A stretch of 64,000 nucleotides of DNA from Vigna angularis (taxonomy: Eukaryota; Streptophyta; Magnoliopsida; Fabales; Fabaceae): positions 2,480,001-2,544,000 of the forward strand of contig NC_068972.1 of NCBI RefSeq assembly GCF_016808095.1, in the 5' to 3' direction. How positions within the stretch are numbered: position 1 is the first letter of the stretch; the number at the start of each line of letters is the position of its first letter. Of this stretch, positions 39,448 through 51,761 are shown in pieces. The notes under the pieces were generated by a model. It saw nothing but the letters and a program-made list of their open reading frames with translations. It was not told the origin of the DNA and ran no database searches. The position numbers and the translations under genes are program-made.

Positions 39448-40531
39448 CTTGCCACCGAAAAAGACAAAATCGTATTCCGATGAAAGTGTAAGAGACCTTA
39501 GGGTTTTGGCGGTGACGACAGAAATGCCAGTGGTGAAGATACGAAAGGTGTGTAAGAAATTAGTTAATCCAGAGTCGACAAGCTTTATTGTTAACGTTAA
39601 GAGTAAGGATGTAAAGATTCTTGGTTTAAGATCCTGTGGGCTTTACGATTATATTCTACATCGCGGCTTCTTCCTGCACCCCCAAAAAATTTAAAATCTC
39701 TATTTTACCCTTATATTTTGATTTGGATTTTTGGAATTTACAATTTTGAAGAATATTTAGAAAAATAATTTCAGGTTTAAAAATACTTTTTGAAAATTTT
39801 ATTTTAAATATTTTTTTTTATTTTAAATGGAGTTTCTTATAAGTATTTCTCTTTCAAAAATTGGGTTCCGAAAAATATTAAAAATAAGAAGTAAAAAAAG
39901 TATTATATTTTTAAATAGGGATAATTGGGGAAATACAAATTTTATTCCGGTGTAAAAAGAAAAACAGGGAGGTGAAGCACCCTTCCGCATCCGAGTAGAG
40001 AGTGACTTAAGTTGACGTTTACCGCTTCAACTTGGTTTTCAATTCTAGTTTCTGACCGTATTAGCTTGGGCTTCACGCACTGAGCCCGCAATAAAAATTA
40101 ATTTAATACTTTAAAAATTGTTGGCCATGTTGACCAGATATACTTATATTATTACATGTAGGAAAATATTTTATCTTGAAATTATATCTTTTTAATGAAA
40201 GAAAGCGATTTGGTTTTGATTTTGATTTTAAATTAACTTGAATTTACTTTTGATATCTTTAATTCTATAAATACTGATATAGAAGAAGATATTTTATTAG
40301 TTACATTATAAGTTTGTGTAATGTAATAAAATTCTGTATAGTTTTAGTTTTTTTAATTTAATCCTAATTTATAAGAGCAGAGTATTTACATACAATAATA
40401 TATAAATAAAAATATATGAAATTGATTTTATTTTTTATAAATATTTAATTGTATCTACAAGTTTACAAGATTAGACAAATTTTATTTGTTACCAATATAT
40501 CATCCTATACTAAAAATGTGACAATAATAGA
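39448..40531. other. GlnRS upstream region
   Basis: It contains the GlnRS 5' leader and promoter (minus strand) and then AT-rich sequence. A plus-strand frame of 139 codons across the GlnRS start region (39275-39694) is the antisense of the first exon and leader. Confidence 0.5.
39498..39506 (-). promoter_or_regulatory. Telo-box (AAACCCTAA)
   Basis: On the gene strand AAACCCTAA lies about 50 bp upstream of the GlnRS ATG. Telo-boxes near the transcription start are common in plant genes of the translation machinery, where they help growth-linked expression. This role is inferred from the motif and its place. Confidence 0.5.
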
Positions 40532-40675
40532 TGTAGGTTGAAAGTCTCATTTCGACTAGATATAAGACTAATTTATAGTATATACATGAGTGCAAACTTC
40601 TCCTTAGAAAGGATTAAGTTAGGTTTAAAAAGGATTAAGTTAGGTTTAAAGTCCACTACTTAACATAGTATCAAA
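40532..40675 (+). mobile_element. LTR fragment with primer-binding site
   Basis: It matches 783-945 in layout: a TGTAGGTTGAAAGTCTC start, CGACTAGATATAAG, then GTCCACTACTTAACA followed by TAGTATCAAAG, a decayed initiator tRNA-Met binding site. It holds an internal 20-bp duplication (AAAGGATTAAGTTAGGTTT, twice at about 40608-40648). About 100 bp of leader follow. Confidence 0.5.
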
Positions 40676-40689
40676 GTTAGGGTAGAATT

Positions 40690-43600
40690 TATCCTAATGA
40701 AATTTTTGTAAATATATTGTTTTATCCGCTATCAGAACACCGTCGGATTACTCATTTATGTTTAATTTTTACATTTGTATTTGTAACAAGTGTGTGTGAT
40801 ATTTTCCATACATAATATTAAAAAAAATAACTTTTAGTTGATAAGTTGGCGTATTATAAACATGTGATAAGATATATGAGATTTTAATATAAAATAACAT
40901 AAAAACATATAACTACATAATACTTCAATATTGTTAAGTAAACATATTTGTTTTACCCAAACTATCTTACAAGATAATCAAATGAGTTCCTATTAATTTA
41001 TTGGTATTACCAATTACTCTTTAAAACACGTATAAACACACAACAACAAAAAGATAAAAATGTAAAAATACAAGTTTGACTTTAGTGTGTTTTTAGATAA
41101 AACATAAAAAATGTTAATTTTTTTTATTAATTCCATTTTATAATTTGGATGCAAGTTAATTTTAATTATGCAAGGTCAATTTCATTAGTATAGTATGTAA
41201 AAAATTTATTCTAAATAATGTATATTAGTCAGTATAATGGTTAGATTGGACAAAACTAGTTATATTAAAAATTGAAAAGTTAATAAGAAGTTAAAAACCT
41301 AACATATGGGTTAAGATTAGCAAAATTATCAATTAAAACAAACAACATGAATAGGAGAGATTCATATTTATCCTACAAGCATCACATCCTACTCCCAAGC
41401 AAGTAATCCTTTCCATAAAACTAACTAATAAGCATGAAGAGAAACTTAATTAAAAGTCAGACAAAAATATGTTCCACTTTTTTACCATAATATAAGGTAG
41501 TCTTATATTTACGAAAGGATCGGCAACTATCTTATAAATATAGAAAAAAATATAAAAATAATTATTTTATAAAGATGATAATTTTAAAAATTTAATTAAA
41601 TAATTCGCATTTTCTGTTTGTGAGGTTTTTAATTCAAATGATAAAACATCCATATTTTATCTCATTTTAATCACTTTACTTTAATAATTTGGTCTTTATT
41701 AATTTATTAGAAAAAATAATATACAGTAAAATAAGTCTATCATCGTCAATTTCTTGATATGTAATATTGGATTAATAAAAAAAACATTATAAATAATACC
41801 ATAGTTAAAACAAACACTATAACACAAAAACTAATTAAAGAAAATAAATGAAATAAATAAACAACTGGCCTGCTTGAAAAAGAGTAAGAAGACAAATCAA
41901 TGGATATTTTTGCGCGATCAAATAACTTATCTGGTTCATACCTTTAAGAATTAGATTAAACTATTCGTAGTATTTTAATATGTAACTTTGAACAAGAAGT
42001 TAAAAATAAATAAAGTTGAGATTAGTGGTGTGACTTGGGATTAAATTGGGCATTGGGCATGGAATTGAATGATTGTTAATTTGAGACATTTTTGCGTTTA
42101 GCAAGAGAAAGCTGCGGCTGCAGTAGTTTTCTTGACGAGTGAGCTACAAACAGTGATCTACGCATTGAATTGAGAATTGAGAATTGGGTCCATGTTATGT
42201 GTCAGTTACATTTTCTAGCCATGTTCAGAATTTAGAGTGTGTGATTGTTGTGAAGGAAGCATAGAAATTGATGAGATGGAGATGCCAAACGCATCCAATC
42301 GAATAGCCACCAAGAATCATGATCTGATCGGGATGACCATTACCCACGTGCCAACACAGCAGGAATGATCCAACGCTGTCAAAGTACCACTCTGACACAC
42401 ATATGGGGATGCCCCCAAAATCTCACCACCCACCCTACAGATTCCCTTTCCACTTCCCAATTATTTTTATTCAGATATCTTCCATCTCCCTCTTTCACTA
42501 TCACACACCCCCAATCTATACCATCAACAATATCAAAACACGAAATACTAAAACTCTTTTCAGGACTACAAGGTAGCCTCTTTAATATATCAAAATGATG
42601 ACTATTATCAATACCGGTTAAAATTTCTTTTTTAAGAAATGAGTTTGTATACATGAGTAGATAGATGTCATAATCTCTATGTCAAGTATCATAAGTCACA
42701 CTGTTACAAAAGTTCAAATTAGCAACGGGTAAAATGGGTTTGGGAAAGTCAAAAACACAGAAGGTCATGCCCATGCTTAGCATTGTCAATTGTCTTCTTG
42801 GAAGGTCCTGCAAAAGGAAATTATTAGATTCCATGGTAAAACGATTTGTCTTAATTAAAGTGAGTAAAGATAAGAGATTAAATATTAGGGAATATAAAGA
42901 ACATTGAAAAGATTTTTTTTTTTAATAAGTCTAATGCTTATTCCTTCAACACAGGAATTTTGATAGAACTATGGAGTAAAACATGTGTATTAGACATATA
43001 AATATAAGTATCATACAGATTTTTATAACAACATATATGTGAAGTAATACTATAATCAATAATTCACTGATGGGAGTTAACGTGTAAGTCGATATTCAAT
43101 ATATCATCTATAACATTGATAGCAATGTCATCTGAAGAAGAAGGATTCAAAAGCTTGGAATTAAGAAATTGAAGTAAATTGTTGAGATTGTGCATGAGTC
43201 AAACTGAGGAAAGATTTAGTTCTAGAAGAAATATCTATATTATTATATATTATTATTTGTGTGTGTTGACCGATTGTTAAAGTAATTTGGAAGATAACTC
43301 ACAAGTTTATAATATTTTTCTTTAGTATGACCCACTACATCATAATAACTACATTTAGGATGATTTTTTTTTAAAGATTTAGTTTTATCAAATTGGGTTT
43401 TGAGAATAATACACCTAAAAAAGCTAAAGTTTCAATTGAAACATAGGATTTGGTTCTTTTTGAAGAATGAGAGAAAAAATAATATCAATTGATAAAAGAA
43501 GATAAAAAAAATGTAGTGGTGAATATGAAAAAAGAATCATGTAATTTCAAGGACATGATATAATCAACATTGATTTTATCATTGAAATTATTATCGATAA
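40690..43600. other. Intergenic DNA
   Basis: AT-rich to about 42000, then less AT-rich at 42020-42600 with a G-box and a long C/T-rich stretch. No gene supported. Minus-strand sequence from about 43080 may continue the decayed copia gag found at 43640-43990. Confidence 0.4.
42344..42350. promoter_or_regulatory. G-box (CCACGTG)
   Basis: CCACGTGCCA lies in a promoter-like, C/T-rich stretch without an obvious gene downstream. It is a short motif and may be chance. Confidence 0.25.
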
Positions 43601-43639
43601 TATTTGAGTTTTGTGTAATAAGTGCTATCCTGATATTTG

Positions 43640-44183
43640 TTATAAAAACATTAGTTAGTGTCTGAGTTCAAAAATTCGAGAATCATATTTTAAGAGAAGT
43701 GAGTCCTAAGATCTTCCTAAATCTTGTAAGCAATGGTGGCGAACAAAATGTAGGTGACAATTTCTTTGGATACCGAATTATAAAGCTTAGAAATGGCGGC
43801 GTTATAGGCCTTAGACGAAGCAATAAAGGTAGGATAAGTTGTTGGCGGTCGAGGAAGAAATTCATTGATTAGAGATAGCTTGTTCTTGATGGAAAGGGCA
43901 ACACGCATCGCACAAATCTAAGTTGTAAAATTTGTATGATCAAGTCAGGTCCATCAGAATGATGGAGAAAAAGGGGGTGATTGGATCTTGATGGGGTTCT
44001 TTGACGGTGAAAGCTATGACGAAGAAGAAACAATGAAAAAGCTAAAAAGGGATGAAAGAAACATGAACGGTTTTGATATCATATTAAGAAGTAGACTTGT
44101 CTAACTCAATCATACAAAACCGATTTATAAAATGAATATACTCTAAATTGGTCTTATCTATAATCGATTTGAGATTTCCAACA
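43640..44183 (-). pseudogene. Decayed Ty1/copia 5' end: LTR, primer site and gag
   Basis: Read on the minus strand, an LTR end starts TGTTGGAAATC at 44183. It is followed by a degraded tRNA-Met primer site (TGATATCAAAACC, 44081-44069) and a gag remnant. Gag pieces include MRVALSIKNKLSLINEFL (from 43908), then NAAISKLYNSVSKEIVTYIL and a WEDLRTHFS-like end after a stop. These match the plant copia gag order '..AMxxALxxKNKLxFI..SWxxNSVSxxIxxSIL..W.DL..RF' from memory. Stops and frame changes make it non-functional. It belongs to a different, older family than the element at 44558-49624. Confidence 0.65.
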
Positions 44184-44552
44184 CCTTTCATTATACCAAG
44201 GTACGTGAGACTAAACACTGATGAATGGTCTGATAGTGACCCAACATATATTTAAAAAAACAATCCATAATTTTAATACCTTATCATAAAGTAATAAAGT
44301 AATAAGAGAGAAAAGAAATATGTTGCATTAATGAAGATAAAACTTTACAGAAAAGTAATAAGAAAGGTCACACCTTTTAGAAATATAGAGAAAGTCCATA
44401 TAAAGATCGCAAAATGAAAACTAAATAAAGAAAAATAATGAAACTAAATAGAACGTAAACGTAACAGAATAGTTACAAACACCCTATCCAATATTCACTT
44501 CAATAATTAAGATATGATAACAATCTCACATTGCTTAACTGCATCCACTGTT

Positions 44553-44557
44553 CTCCG
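44553..44557. repeat. 5-bp target-site duplication, left (copia)
   Basis: CTCCG precedes the element and recurs at 49625-49629. Confidence 0.88.
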
Positions 44558-44902
44558 TATTAGACTTTGAGGGTAGAAATGTCAAAACCCACAGAAATGC
44601 ACTTTACCCTTTTAAAGAATATCTACCACGTGACAAGAGAGAGAAACAGAGAAACTGAGAAATGAGAGAAACGAACGTGAGAGAAGCTCTGCTAGGGTTT
44701 TCACCCTCTCCACCAGGCACCACCTCCACACAACAGAGTACTCACCGGAGCACACACACACCAGAGAAAAATTTGGTTGCAGAGAGAGAGAGTCACACAC
44801 AAAGGTACTGAATATACTTCTGAATTTCATTAACCTCAGATAGAGTAGATTTACAGCTTTTATACAAGTGAAATAATGAAATCTGTTTTGTTTATTCTAA
44901 CA
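44558..44902 (-). repeat. Copia 3' LTR
   Basis: 345 bp. On the element strand it starts TGTTAGAATAAAC and ends AGTCTAATA, so the ends are TG...TA rather than TG...CA. It differs from the other LTR at two positions, near 44730 and 44755. Confidence 0.95.
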
Positions 44903-44914
44903 CTCCTCCTAAAC
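44903..44914 (-). other. Polypurine tract of the copia element
   Basis: GTTTAGGAGGAG on the element strand, immediately before the 3' LTR; it primes plus-strand DNA synthesis in this class of elements. Confidence 0.8.
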
Positions 44915-45107
44915 AAAACATGATTTTGAAGAAACAAAGAACTTTTCACCGATCAAAACTGTAAAACATAGAATCTGATGAACCTAAGCGTTTTCCACCG
45001 ATTAATAATCGGTACAAATGCTTCCTTTGTACTCGGAAACGATTTTCACCGATTAAACTCGTGAAAACACTTTCCTCCAAACGAATCTGCTTCCAGAGAT
45101 GAAAACC

Positions 45108-48100
45108 CTAGGTTTTCGTAGCTCTGTCCTGTAGATCTGCCTTGATCTCCACCTTCTTTACTCCGATCTGCTTTCTAAGTATTAGAAAGCGTTCTCCTTT
45201 CAGTGCCTTAGTGAGTAGGTCTGCAATCTGATCCTCGGATCTGCAATATACAACTTCAAGCTTCCCTTTACTAACTTGTTCCCTGATGTAGTGGAAACGA
45301 GTTTCAATATGCTTGCTCCTGCCATGTGATGCAGGATGTTTGGTCAGGTCTATGGCTGACTTGTTGTCCACAAGCAGTCTGACCTTCCCTTCCACTTCAA
45401 TCTTCAATTCACTCATTAAGGAACTTAACCAAGCTGCCTGACAAGTAGCTTCACAGGCTGCAATATATTCAGCCTCACATGAGGAAAGAGCCACTACTGG
45501 TTCTTTTATAGAGCTCCAGGAGATTGGTGCTCCATTCAAGAAAAATACATATCCTGCAGTGCTCTTCCTATCACTTTTATCTCCACGCCAATCTGAGTCC
45601 GAGTAGGCATTAATTCTTACCTCTCCTTCTGATTCTCCTCCTGGCAGTAGAATCCCAAAACTATGTGTACCTTTTAGATATCTCAAAATCCGTTTAATGG
45701 CCATCAGATGAGACATTCTAGGATTCTGCATATATCTACTAACCAGACCCACACTGTAACTGATGTCTGGCCTAGTGTTGCACAAGTATCTTAGGCTTCC
45801 AACCATTTTCCTATACTCAGTAGGATCAACTCCTTCCTCTTCAGGATCCTTCTCAAGTTTCAATCCCACCTCTGCTGGTGTGTTTGCAGAATTACAGTGA
45901 ATCATGTTAAACTTGTTTAACATATCCAATGTATACCTGGACTGATGCATCACCAATCCCTCATCAGTTTTAGTGAATTCAATTCCAAGAAAGTAGTTTA
46001 GTTGCCCCAAATCACTCATTTCAAATTCCTGTAACATTTGGACTTTGAAATTAGTAATTCTCTCACCACTGCTCCCTGTGATTAGCATGTCATCAACATA
46101 CAAGCACACTATTAACACCTCTCTTCTTCCACTGTGCTGATAACACTGAACATACACTCCATGTTCAGAAGCACACTTCTCAAAACCGATGTTGTTCATG
46201 ACTGCATCTATTCTCTGGTTCCAAGCCCTTGGAGCTTGCTTAAGCCCATACAAGGCCTTCTTCAATCTGTATACTTTGTCAGGATGCTTCTTGACTTCAA
46301 ATCCCTGCGGCTGAACCACATACACTTCTTCTTCTAAATTACCATTTAGAAATGCAGATTTTACATCTAATTGATGTAAGGTCCAGTTTAGTTTTGTAGC
46401 CATAGAAACCACCAGTCTAATTGTTTCCATTCTAGCTACTGGTGCAAACACTTCTCCATAGTCTATTCCTGCCTGCTGCAAGAATCCTTTTGCCACTAGT
46501 CTAGCCTTGTACCTTGTCACCACACCTTGTGGATTTATTTTAGACTTATAAATCCACTTAAGTGCAATTGGTTTCTTATTGGGAGGCAACTCAGTTAATT
46601 CCCAAGTCTGGTTCTTCTCAATTGAACCCAACTCTTCTAGCATAGCCTTGTACCACCTTTTATCTTTCACAGCTTGTTCAAACTCCACTGGTTCGGCTTC
46701 AGCTATCAAGGCATAATGGACAAAATTTCCTTCTGCTGAAACAGTTGCATCATAGGCTAGTTCATAATCTCTCAGATATGCTGGTAATTGAGTCATTCTA
46801 GATGACCTTCTTATATTCTCCTCCCTCCTGACTACTTCAGGTTCTGCTGGAAATTCATCTTCCAACTCAATAGTTGGTCCTCCATCTTCTTTTGACTCCC
46901 ACTGCCATGTACCAGTCTCATCAATTACCACATCTCTGCTGATAGAAGCTGTCCCTGTTGTAGGGTTATACAGCTTATATCCTCCTGTAACATGGTATCC
47001 CACCAATATCAAGGGAACTCCTCTATCATCCAGTTTCTTTCTCAGTTGTTCTGGCACATGTTTATAACATAGGGAACCAAAAATTTTCAGATGCTTTACA
47101 TCTGGTTTAACTCCTGTCCAGGCCTCCTCTGGTGTAACCTCATTTAATCTCTTTGTTGGAGATAAATTCAGGATATAGGTGGCTGTCAACACAGCCTCAC
47201 CCCATAGAAAATTAGGCAACTCCTTGCTCTTCAACATGCATCTCACCATGTTTAAAATAGTTCTGTTCTTCCTCTCTGCAGCCCCATTGTGTTGAGGTGT
47301 GTAGGGAGGAGTCACTTCATGAACTATTCCCTCTCTTTCACAGTAATTTCTGAATTCAGTGGAGGTGTACTCTCCTCCTCCATCTGTTCTCAGAATTTTT
47401 AACTTCTTTTCACATTGCCTTTCAACCATACTCTTAAATTTCTGAAACTGTTCCAGCACTTCTCCTTTTCTTTTCAATAGGTAAACCCAACACTTCCTGG
47501 TCCAGTCATCTATGAATAATAGAAAATACCTGCTGCCCCCAGGTGTTTCTATTTGCATAGGACCACATACATCTGAGTACACTACCCCAAGTTTCTCTGC
47601 TGATTTCTGGGGTAAGGTACTTTTAAAACTTCCCCTTGTCTGTTTGCATTGCACACATTCCTTGCAAACTGTTTCTGGTATATCAACCTTAGGTAAACCC
47701 ATCACCATCTTCTTTTGGCTTAGCTGAAACAGATCTTGGAAATTCAAATGTCCAAATCTGAGGTGCCACATCCATTCATCCTTACTCTCTGTAGCAGTAA
47801 AACAGTTGTGATCTACTGCTTCCATTACAACTTTAAATGTCCTATTCTGTGACAGTTTGGCCTGCACAACCACTTTCCCATTCTGATTGAAAATACTAAG
47901 ACAGTTATCCTCCATTTTCATCATGTAGCCTTTCTGTAAAAGTTGTCCCAGACTTAACAGATTGGTCTTCAAACCTGGTACAAACAGTACCTCTTCTATG
48001 ATAACTTCTCTGCCATCTTCACCTCTGAGTACAACTCTGCCAGATCCTTCAGCCTCCAAACTGCTGTTATCAGCAAATCTGATTTTTCCATGCTCTACCC

Positions 48101-49139
48101 CCTTCATCTTCACAAACCAGTCCCTTCTTCCAGTCATATGAGTGGAGCATCCAGAGTCCAAATACCATACAGTACTTTCTGGCTGTTTTTCATCTTCTTG
48201 AGCCATTAATATCACTGGTTCAGAATCTGAATCTTCCTCTTGTGCCAAGTTTGCCAGTTTCTTGGGTTTATTTTTCGCCCCTTCTCCTTTCCAGCAATCT
48301 TTAGCATAGTGCCCCAGCTTCTGACAATTGTAACATTTGACCTTCTTCTTGTCAAATTTCCACTCAGTATCAGGATTCTTTGAGTTTTTCAATTTTCCTG
48401 ACCCACTGGACTCTACTCCTTGCTGGTCCTGTGAGTCTTTCCCTTTCTTGAACCCTTTTCCTCCTTTCTTGAGCCCTTTCCAGCCTTTCAACTGTGATCT
48501 GGCTTGTAAGGCTTGTTCATGACACTGTTTTCGCTCATTGATGCGAAATTCATGTGCCTCTAATGAGTTCAACAGCTCTTCAATTTCCATAGTTTCTTTC
48601 CTTCGAGTCTCTTCAATTGCAACTACCACATTGTCAAATCTGGATGATAGAGTTCTCAAGATTTTGTCAACTATGTATTCATCTGAAATTCCATCTTTAC
48701 AGGCCCTCATCTTGTTCACCAATTCTTGTACCTTATCAAAATAGTCAGCCACGGTTTCACTCTCATCCATGACTAAGATCTCAAACTGTCTTCTCAATGC
48801 CTGCAATTTTACCTTTGTGTTTCTGTCTCCATCACCATAGGACTTCACTAAAATATCCCATACCTCCTTAGCAGTGGCAGCTTTGGAGATCTTGTTGAAG
48901 ATCTTTGGGCTGACACACTGGTATAGCAAGAACCGTGCCTTGCTGTCCAGTTTTACTTGCTGCTTGTAATTTCTTTTCTCTTCTTCAGTGGCCCTGTCAC
49001 ACAACTCAGGTAACCCTTCTTGTATTACCTCTGAAACGTCCTGGAACCCAAAAATGGCTTGCATCTTGATGCGCCAGTCATCAAACTGTTTTCCATCAAA
49101 TATTGGTAGTGGTCCCTGTATACCTCCAAATCCTGCCAT
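45108..49139 (-). CDS. Copia gag-pol polyprotein (1343 aa)
   Basis: A single frame carries the full Ty1/copia set in order. UBN2-type gag spans about 40-200. The zinc knuckle [14 protein letters not shown] is at 269-282. The aspartic protease has LDSG (D328). Integrase has an HHCC finger (H459, H464, C495, C498) and catalytic D523, D586 and E622 with 35 residues between the last two. The copia reverse transcriptase has [11 protein letters not shown] and [10 protein letters not shown] (YVDD at 1014-1017). RNase H has SDSDWRGD and [10 protein letters not shown]. Domain order (integrase before reverse transcriptase) defines Ty1/copia. It resembles tobacco Tnt1-type polyproteins. No stop or frameshift is present, so it may be competent for movement. 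ATG at 49139 lies 128 bp inside the primer site. Confidence 0.97.
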   Translation of the reverse strand: MAGFGGIQGPLPIFDGKQFDDWRIKMQAIFGFQDVSEVIQEGLPELCDRATEEEKRNYKQQVKLDSKARFLLYQCVSPKIFNKISKAATAKEVWDILVKSYGDGDRNTKVKLQALRRQFEILVMDESETVADYFDKVQELVNKMRACKDGISDEYIVDKILRTLSSRFDNVVVAIEETRRKETMEIEELLNSLEAHEFRINERKQCHEQALQARSQLKGWKGLKKGGKGFKKGKDSQDQQGVESSGSGKLKNSKNPDTEWKFDKKKVKCYNCQKLGHYAKDCWKGEGAKNKPKKLANLAQEEDSDSEPVILMAQEDEKQPESTVWYLDSGCSTHMTGRRDWFVKMKGVEHGKIRFADNSSLEAEGSGRVVLRGEDGREVIIEEVLFVPGLKTNLLSLGQLLQKGYMMKMEDNCLSIFNQNGKVVVQAKLSQNRTFKVVMEAVDHNCFTATESKDEWMWHLRFGHLNFQDLFQLSQKKMVMGLPKVDIPETVCKECVQCKQTRGSFKSTLPQKSAEKLGVVYSDVCGPMQIETPGGSRYFLLFIDDWTRKCWVYLLKRKGEVLEQFQKFKSMVERQCEKKLKILRTDGGGEYTSTEFRNYCEREGIVHEVTPPYTPQHNGAAERKNRTILNMVRCMLKSKELPNFLWGEAVLTATYILNLSPTKRLNEVTPEEAWTGVKPDVKHLKIFGSLCYKHVPEQLRKKLDDRGVPLILVGYHVTGGYKLYNPTTGTASISRDVVIDETGTWQWESKEDGGPTIELEDEFPAEPEVVRREENIRRSSRMTQLPAYLRDYELAYDATVSAEGNFVHYALIAEAEPVEFEQAVKDKRWYKAMLEELGSIEKNQTWELTELPPNKKPIALKWIYKSKINPQGVVTRYKARLVAKGFLQQAGIDYGEVFAPVARMETIRLVVSMATKLNWTLHQLDVKSAFLNGNLEEEVYVVQPQGFEVKKHPDKVYRLKKALYGLKQAPRAWNQRIDAVMNNIGFEKCASEHGVYVQCYQHSGRREVLIVCLYVDDMLITGSSGERITNFKVQMLQEFEMSDLGQLNYFLGIEFTKTDEGLVMHQSRYTLDMLNKFNMIHCNSANTPAEVGLKLEKDPEEEGVDPTEYRKMVGSLRYLCNTRPDISYSVGLVSRYMQNPRMSHLMAIKRILRYLKGTHSFGILLPGGESEGEVRINAYSDSDWRGDKSDRKSTAGYVFFLNGAPISWSSIKEPVVALSSCEAEYIAACEATCQAAWLSSLMSELKIEVEGKVRLLVDNKSAIDLTKHPASHGRSKHIETRFHYIREQVSKGKLEVVYCRSEDQIADLLTKALKGERFLILRKQIGVKKVEIKADLQDRATKT

Positions 49140-49266
49140 CCTTTCTTGCTGAAATCTTGTGGTTTCTTTGATTTTTCACACAACCAAAGATTTTCTTTTC
49201 TGGATACACACACTTCCAGACAAAGATTACACACCCACTTCACACTTTCACCAGGAAATAGCCGTA

Positions 49267-49279
49267 GCTCTTGATACCA
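49267..49279 (-). other. Primer-binding site (initiator tRNA-Met)
   Basis: TGGTATCAAGAGC on the element strand directly follows the 5' LTR. It matches the complement of the initiator tRNA-Met 3' end apart from one extra A. Confidence 0.85.
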
Positions 49280-49624
49280 TATTAGACTTTGAGGGTAGAA
49301 ATGTCAAAACCCACAGAAATGCACTTTACCCTTTTAAAGAATATCTACCACGTGACAAGAGAGAGAAACAGAGAAACTGAGAAATGAGAGAAACGAACGT
49401 GAGAGAAGCTCTGCTAGGGTTTTCACCCTCTCCACCAGGCGCCACCTCCACACAACAGAGTACTCACCGGAGCACTCACACACCAGAGAAAAATTTGGTT
49501 GCAGAGAGAGAGAGTCACACACAAAGGTACTGAATATACTTCTGAATTTCATTAACCTCAGATAGAGTAGATTTACAGCTTTTATACAAGTGAAATAATG
49601 AAATCTGTTTTGTTTATTCTAACA
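49280..49624 (-). repeat. Copia 5' LTR
   Basis: 345 bp, TG...TA ends, nearly identical to 44558-44902. Confidence 0.95.
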
Positions 49625-49629
49625 CTCCG
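49625..49629. repeat. 5-bp target-site duplication, right (copia)
   Basis: CTCCG, identical to 44553-44557. Confidence 0.88.
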
Positions 49630-51700
49630 GAGTTATAAACACATGAATGCCAATGCCATCAACATCTCATATATTTATCCGAATATGCTGCTACTACAGA
49701 TACAGAACAAGTGAATAATTGCAGCCTGTTAATACACATGCCATCCAATTTTACTCTCTTACCACTCAAAATGAATAATGTACATTTTGTCCACATCCCT
49801 CCTTGGCCAAAACATCTCAACAATAGTTAAGTACCGAAGAAGATAACATGATTTGCATAAGTAGAACGAGAATGTCCATTTCTATGCTGCCAAATTTCAG
49901 TTGACCTCCTCCACAAAGGTTAAAAGGTGAAAAAGTAACCTGAAATTCCGGGGTTTGTGTGCTTGGAATGTTCACACTATAATCAGGTGTCCCTTTCTAC
50001 ACCATATGGTTGTTCACACCGCCAGTGTATGCCATAATATTATGTGTGGAATTTGAAAAAGGTTCATCTTCTTCTTCAGGAGAAGAAGAAGCATTCTGTT
50101 ATCACCGTAATAATGTCCATGATGTTTACATTGCTTGAACAAGTACTAAAGGTGTGGTACCAGTATTCCTCTGATAGTGCCTAGTCATTGCAACAATAAT
50201 TTCCTACGAACCAGGATCATTTTTTTGCTATGCCCGTTGTCCTAAAAGGGACCCTACATCGCGTGCCACATAATGCTAACTCAGCACCTAATGTTTCCAC
50301 CACTTAGGACAACATTAATGCTTCTAACCCATGCACCCAAACGTTGAAATTGTTGTTCTAACAACTAGGGCTGTTTTTAAATACCCCTTCAGTTCATAAC
50401 AACTATAGTGTGTTTGAAATTGTTCTCACAATGTTGTATAATGAGTAAAACATAAGGATCCACGAAATTAACACGATATTTGCAGAAAATAATGATGATT
50501 GCCAAATCCAAAAGCGAGTTTATTTCCGCCATTAGCATAAGAAACTTGTGCAAAGATGATTAAGATTAACATTAAATTAATACAGGCGTGATCATTGATA
50601 CGTACTTGGGAAGACAATAAAAGTCAATAGATTTTTTCATCACTTTATTTTTTATTAGGATAACAGGCTAAACAAGGAAAAAAAACGCTTGTTGTGCTGT
50701 AGAAATCCTTCCCTCCGTGTGTGTGAAGGAAAAATTATTGTTTCGTTAAAGATAAAAGTCATTCGTACTGGAAAAATAAGGCTAGAAAATGAGAAAAAAA
50801 TAATAATTTAGATGGTGACATTTTAAGAACATTAGTAGAGAACATGTTAATGAAAATGGAACTATGTTTTTTAAAATTAGAAATACGTAACTTATTACAA
50901 CTGAAAACCTTATTCTTGTTGACGTCAAATCTGGTTTGGAGCTTCTTTAGCGATAACCGTTTAAAAATAAGCATAGTAAGTTATATAATTACTCTGAACC
51001 TGAAAGAAATAGTTGTTACTCGTTAAAAAAATATGAGAAATTGTTTAAGAAATTGAGACACAACTACGCACAATAAACGGTTAATTATTATAATTTACGA
51101 GTTATGCTTGCAGTCGTTTCGAGAGTCAGATAGAAGTAAAAAAAATGTGTTATTTATTCCATCATTTTATAAAATACTTTTTTAGCGTTCTTTAACATTC
51201 TTTTTGGAAACTAATAAATTCAAAAAACTTTTTATGAATTTTAATTAAAAAAACTATAAGATTTATTGTTGTTTTTATTCCTGCACTGCATCATGATTAA
51301 TAACAGCAGAAGAAAATTAACATAAAAAACTTTTTAAAATGTGACAATAAAAGCATTATTTTCTCCTTTTTATCTTCCTTTATTGTAGTACTGTTGATTA
51401 GATCTCATATTTGTCTTCCTCCTGTTAATAGCATATCTGGAATTAAAATATCACATATATAATATATTGCGGTTTGTACTGATAAGCTACATCATTTTTT
51501 GTTGTTCTTAACTTTTCAAGTGATTGTTTTATTCTTTTCTAAGCAAAGATTCCACTTTGCAAGTAATGATCTTGGTGACAAAGTTATTCTCAACAGTTAA
51601 ACATTAGCATAAGCATTAATCATGGTAGAACATATTATCTTAGCACCTCAAAATACTCTTCCCTTCCATTATTCACACAATAAATCTCGTGGTGCATATC

Positions 51701-51761
<61 letters not shown>

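Larger units (their letters stand above)
44558..49624 (-). mobile_element. Young, apparently intact Ty1/copia retrotransposon
   Basis: 5067 bp, transcribed right to left. LTRs of 345 bp at 49280-49624 (5') and 44558-44902 (3') differ at two positions by eye. The 5-bp duplication CTCCG flanks it. A tRNA-Met primer site lies directly inside the 5' LTR, and a purine tract (GTTTAGGAGGAG on the element strand) directly precedes the 3' LTR. One unbroken gag-pol frame lies between. The high LTR identity means a recent insertion, perhaps a few hundred thousand years ago if a plant intergenic rate near 1.3e-8 per site per year is assumed. Confidence 0.96.

Noticed and set aside
39275..39694. Plus-strand frame of 139 codons
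   Set aside because: It is the antisense of the first GlnRS exon and leader; the minus strand has a full, in-phase gene.
49900..50420. Coding-like phrases on the minus strand (for example PSTQTPEFQVTFSP)
   Set aside because: A weak thought of a PIF/Harbinger-associated or other pseudogene could not be supported; frames are short and broken.
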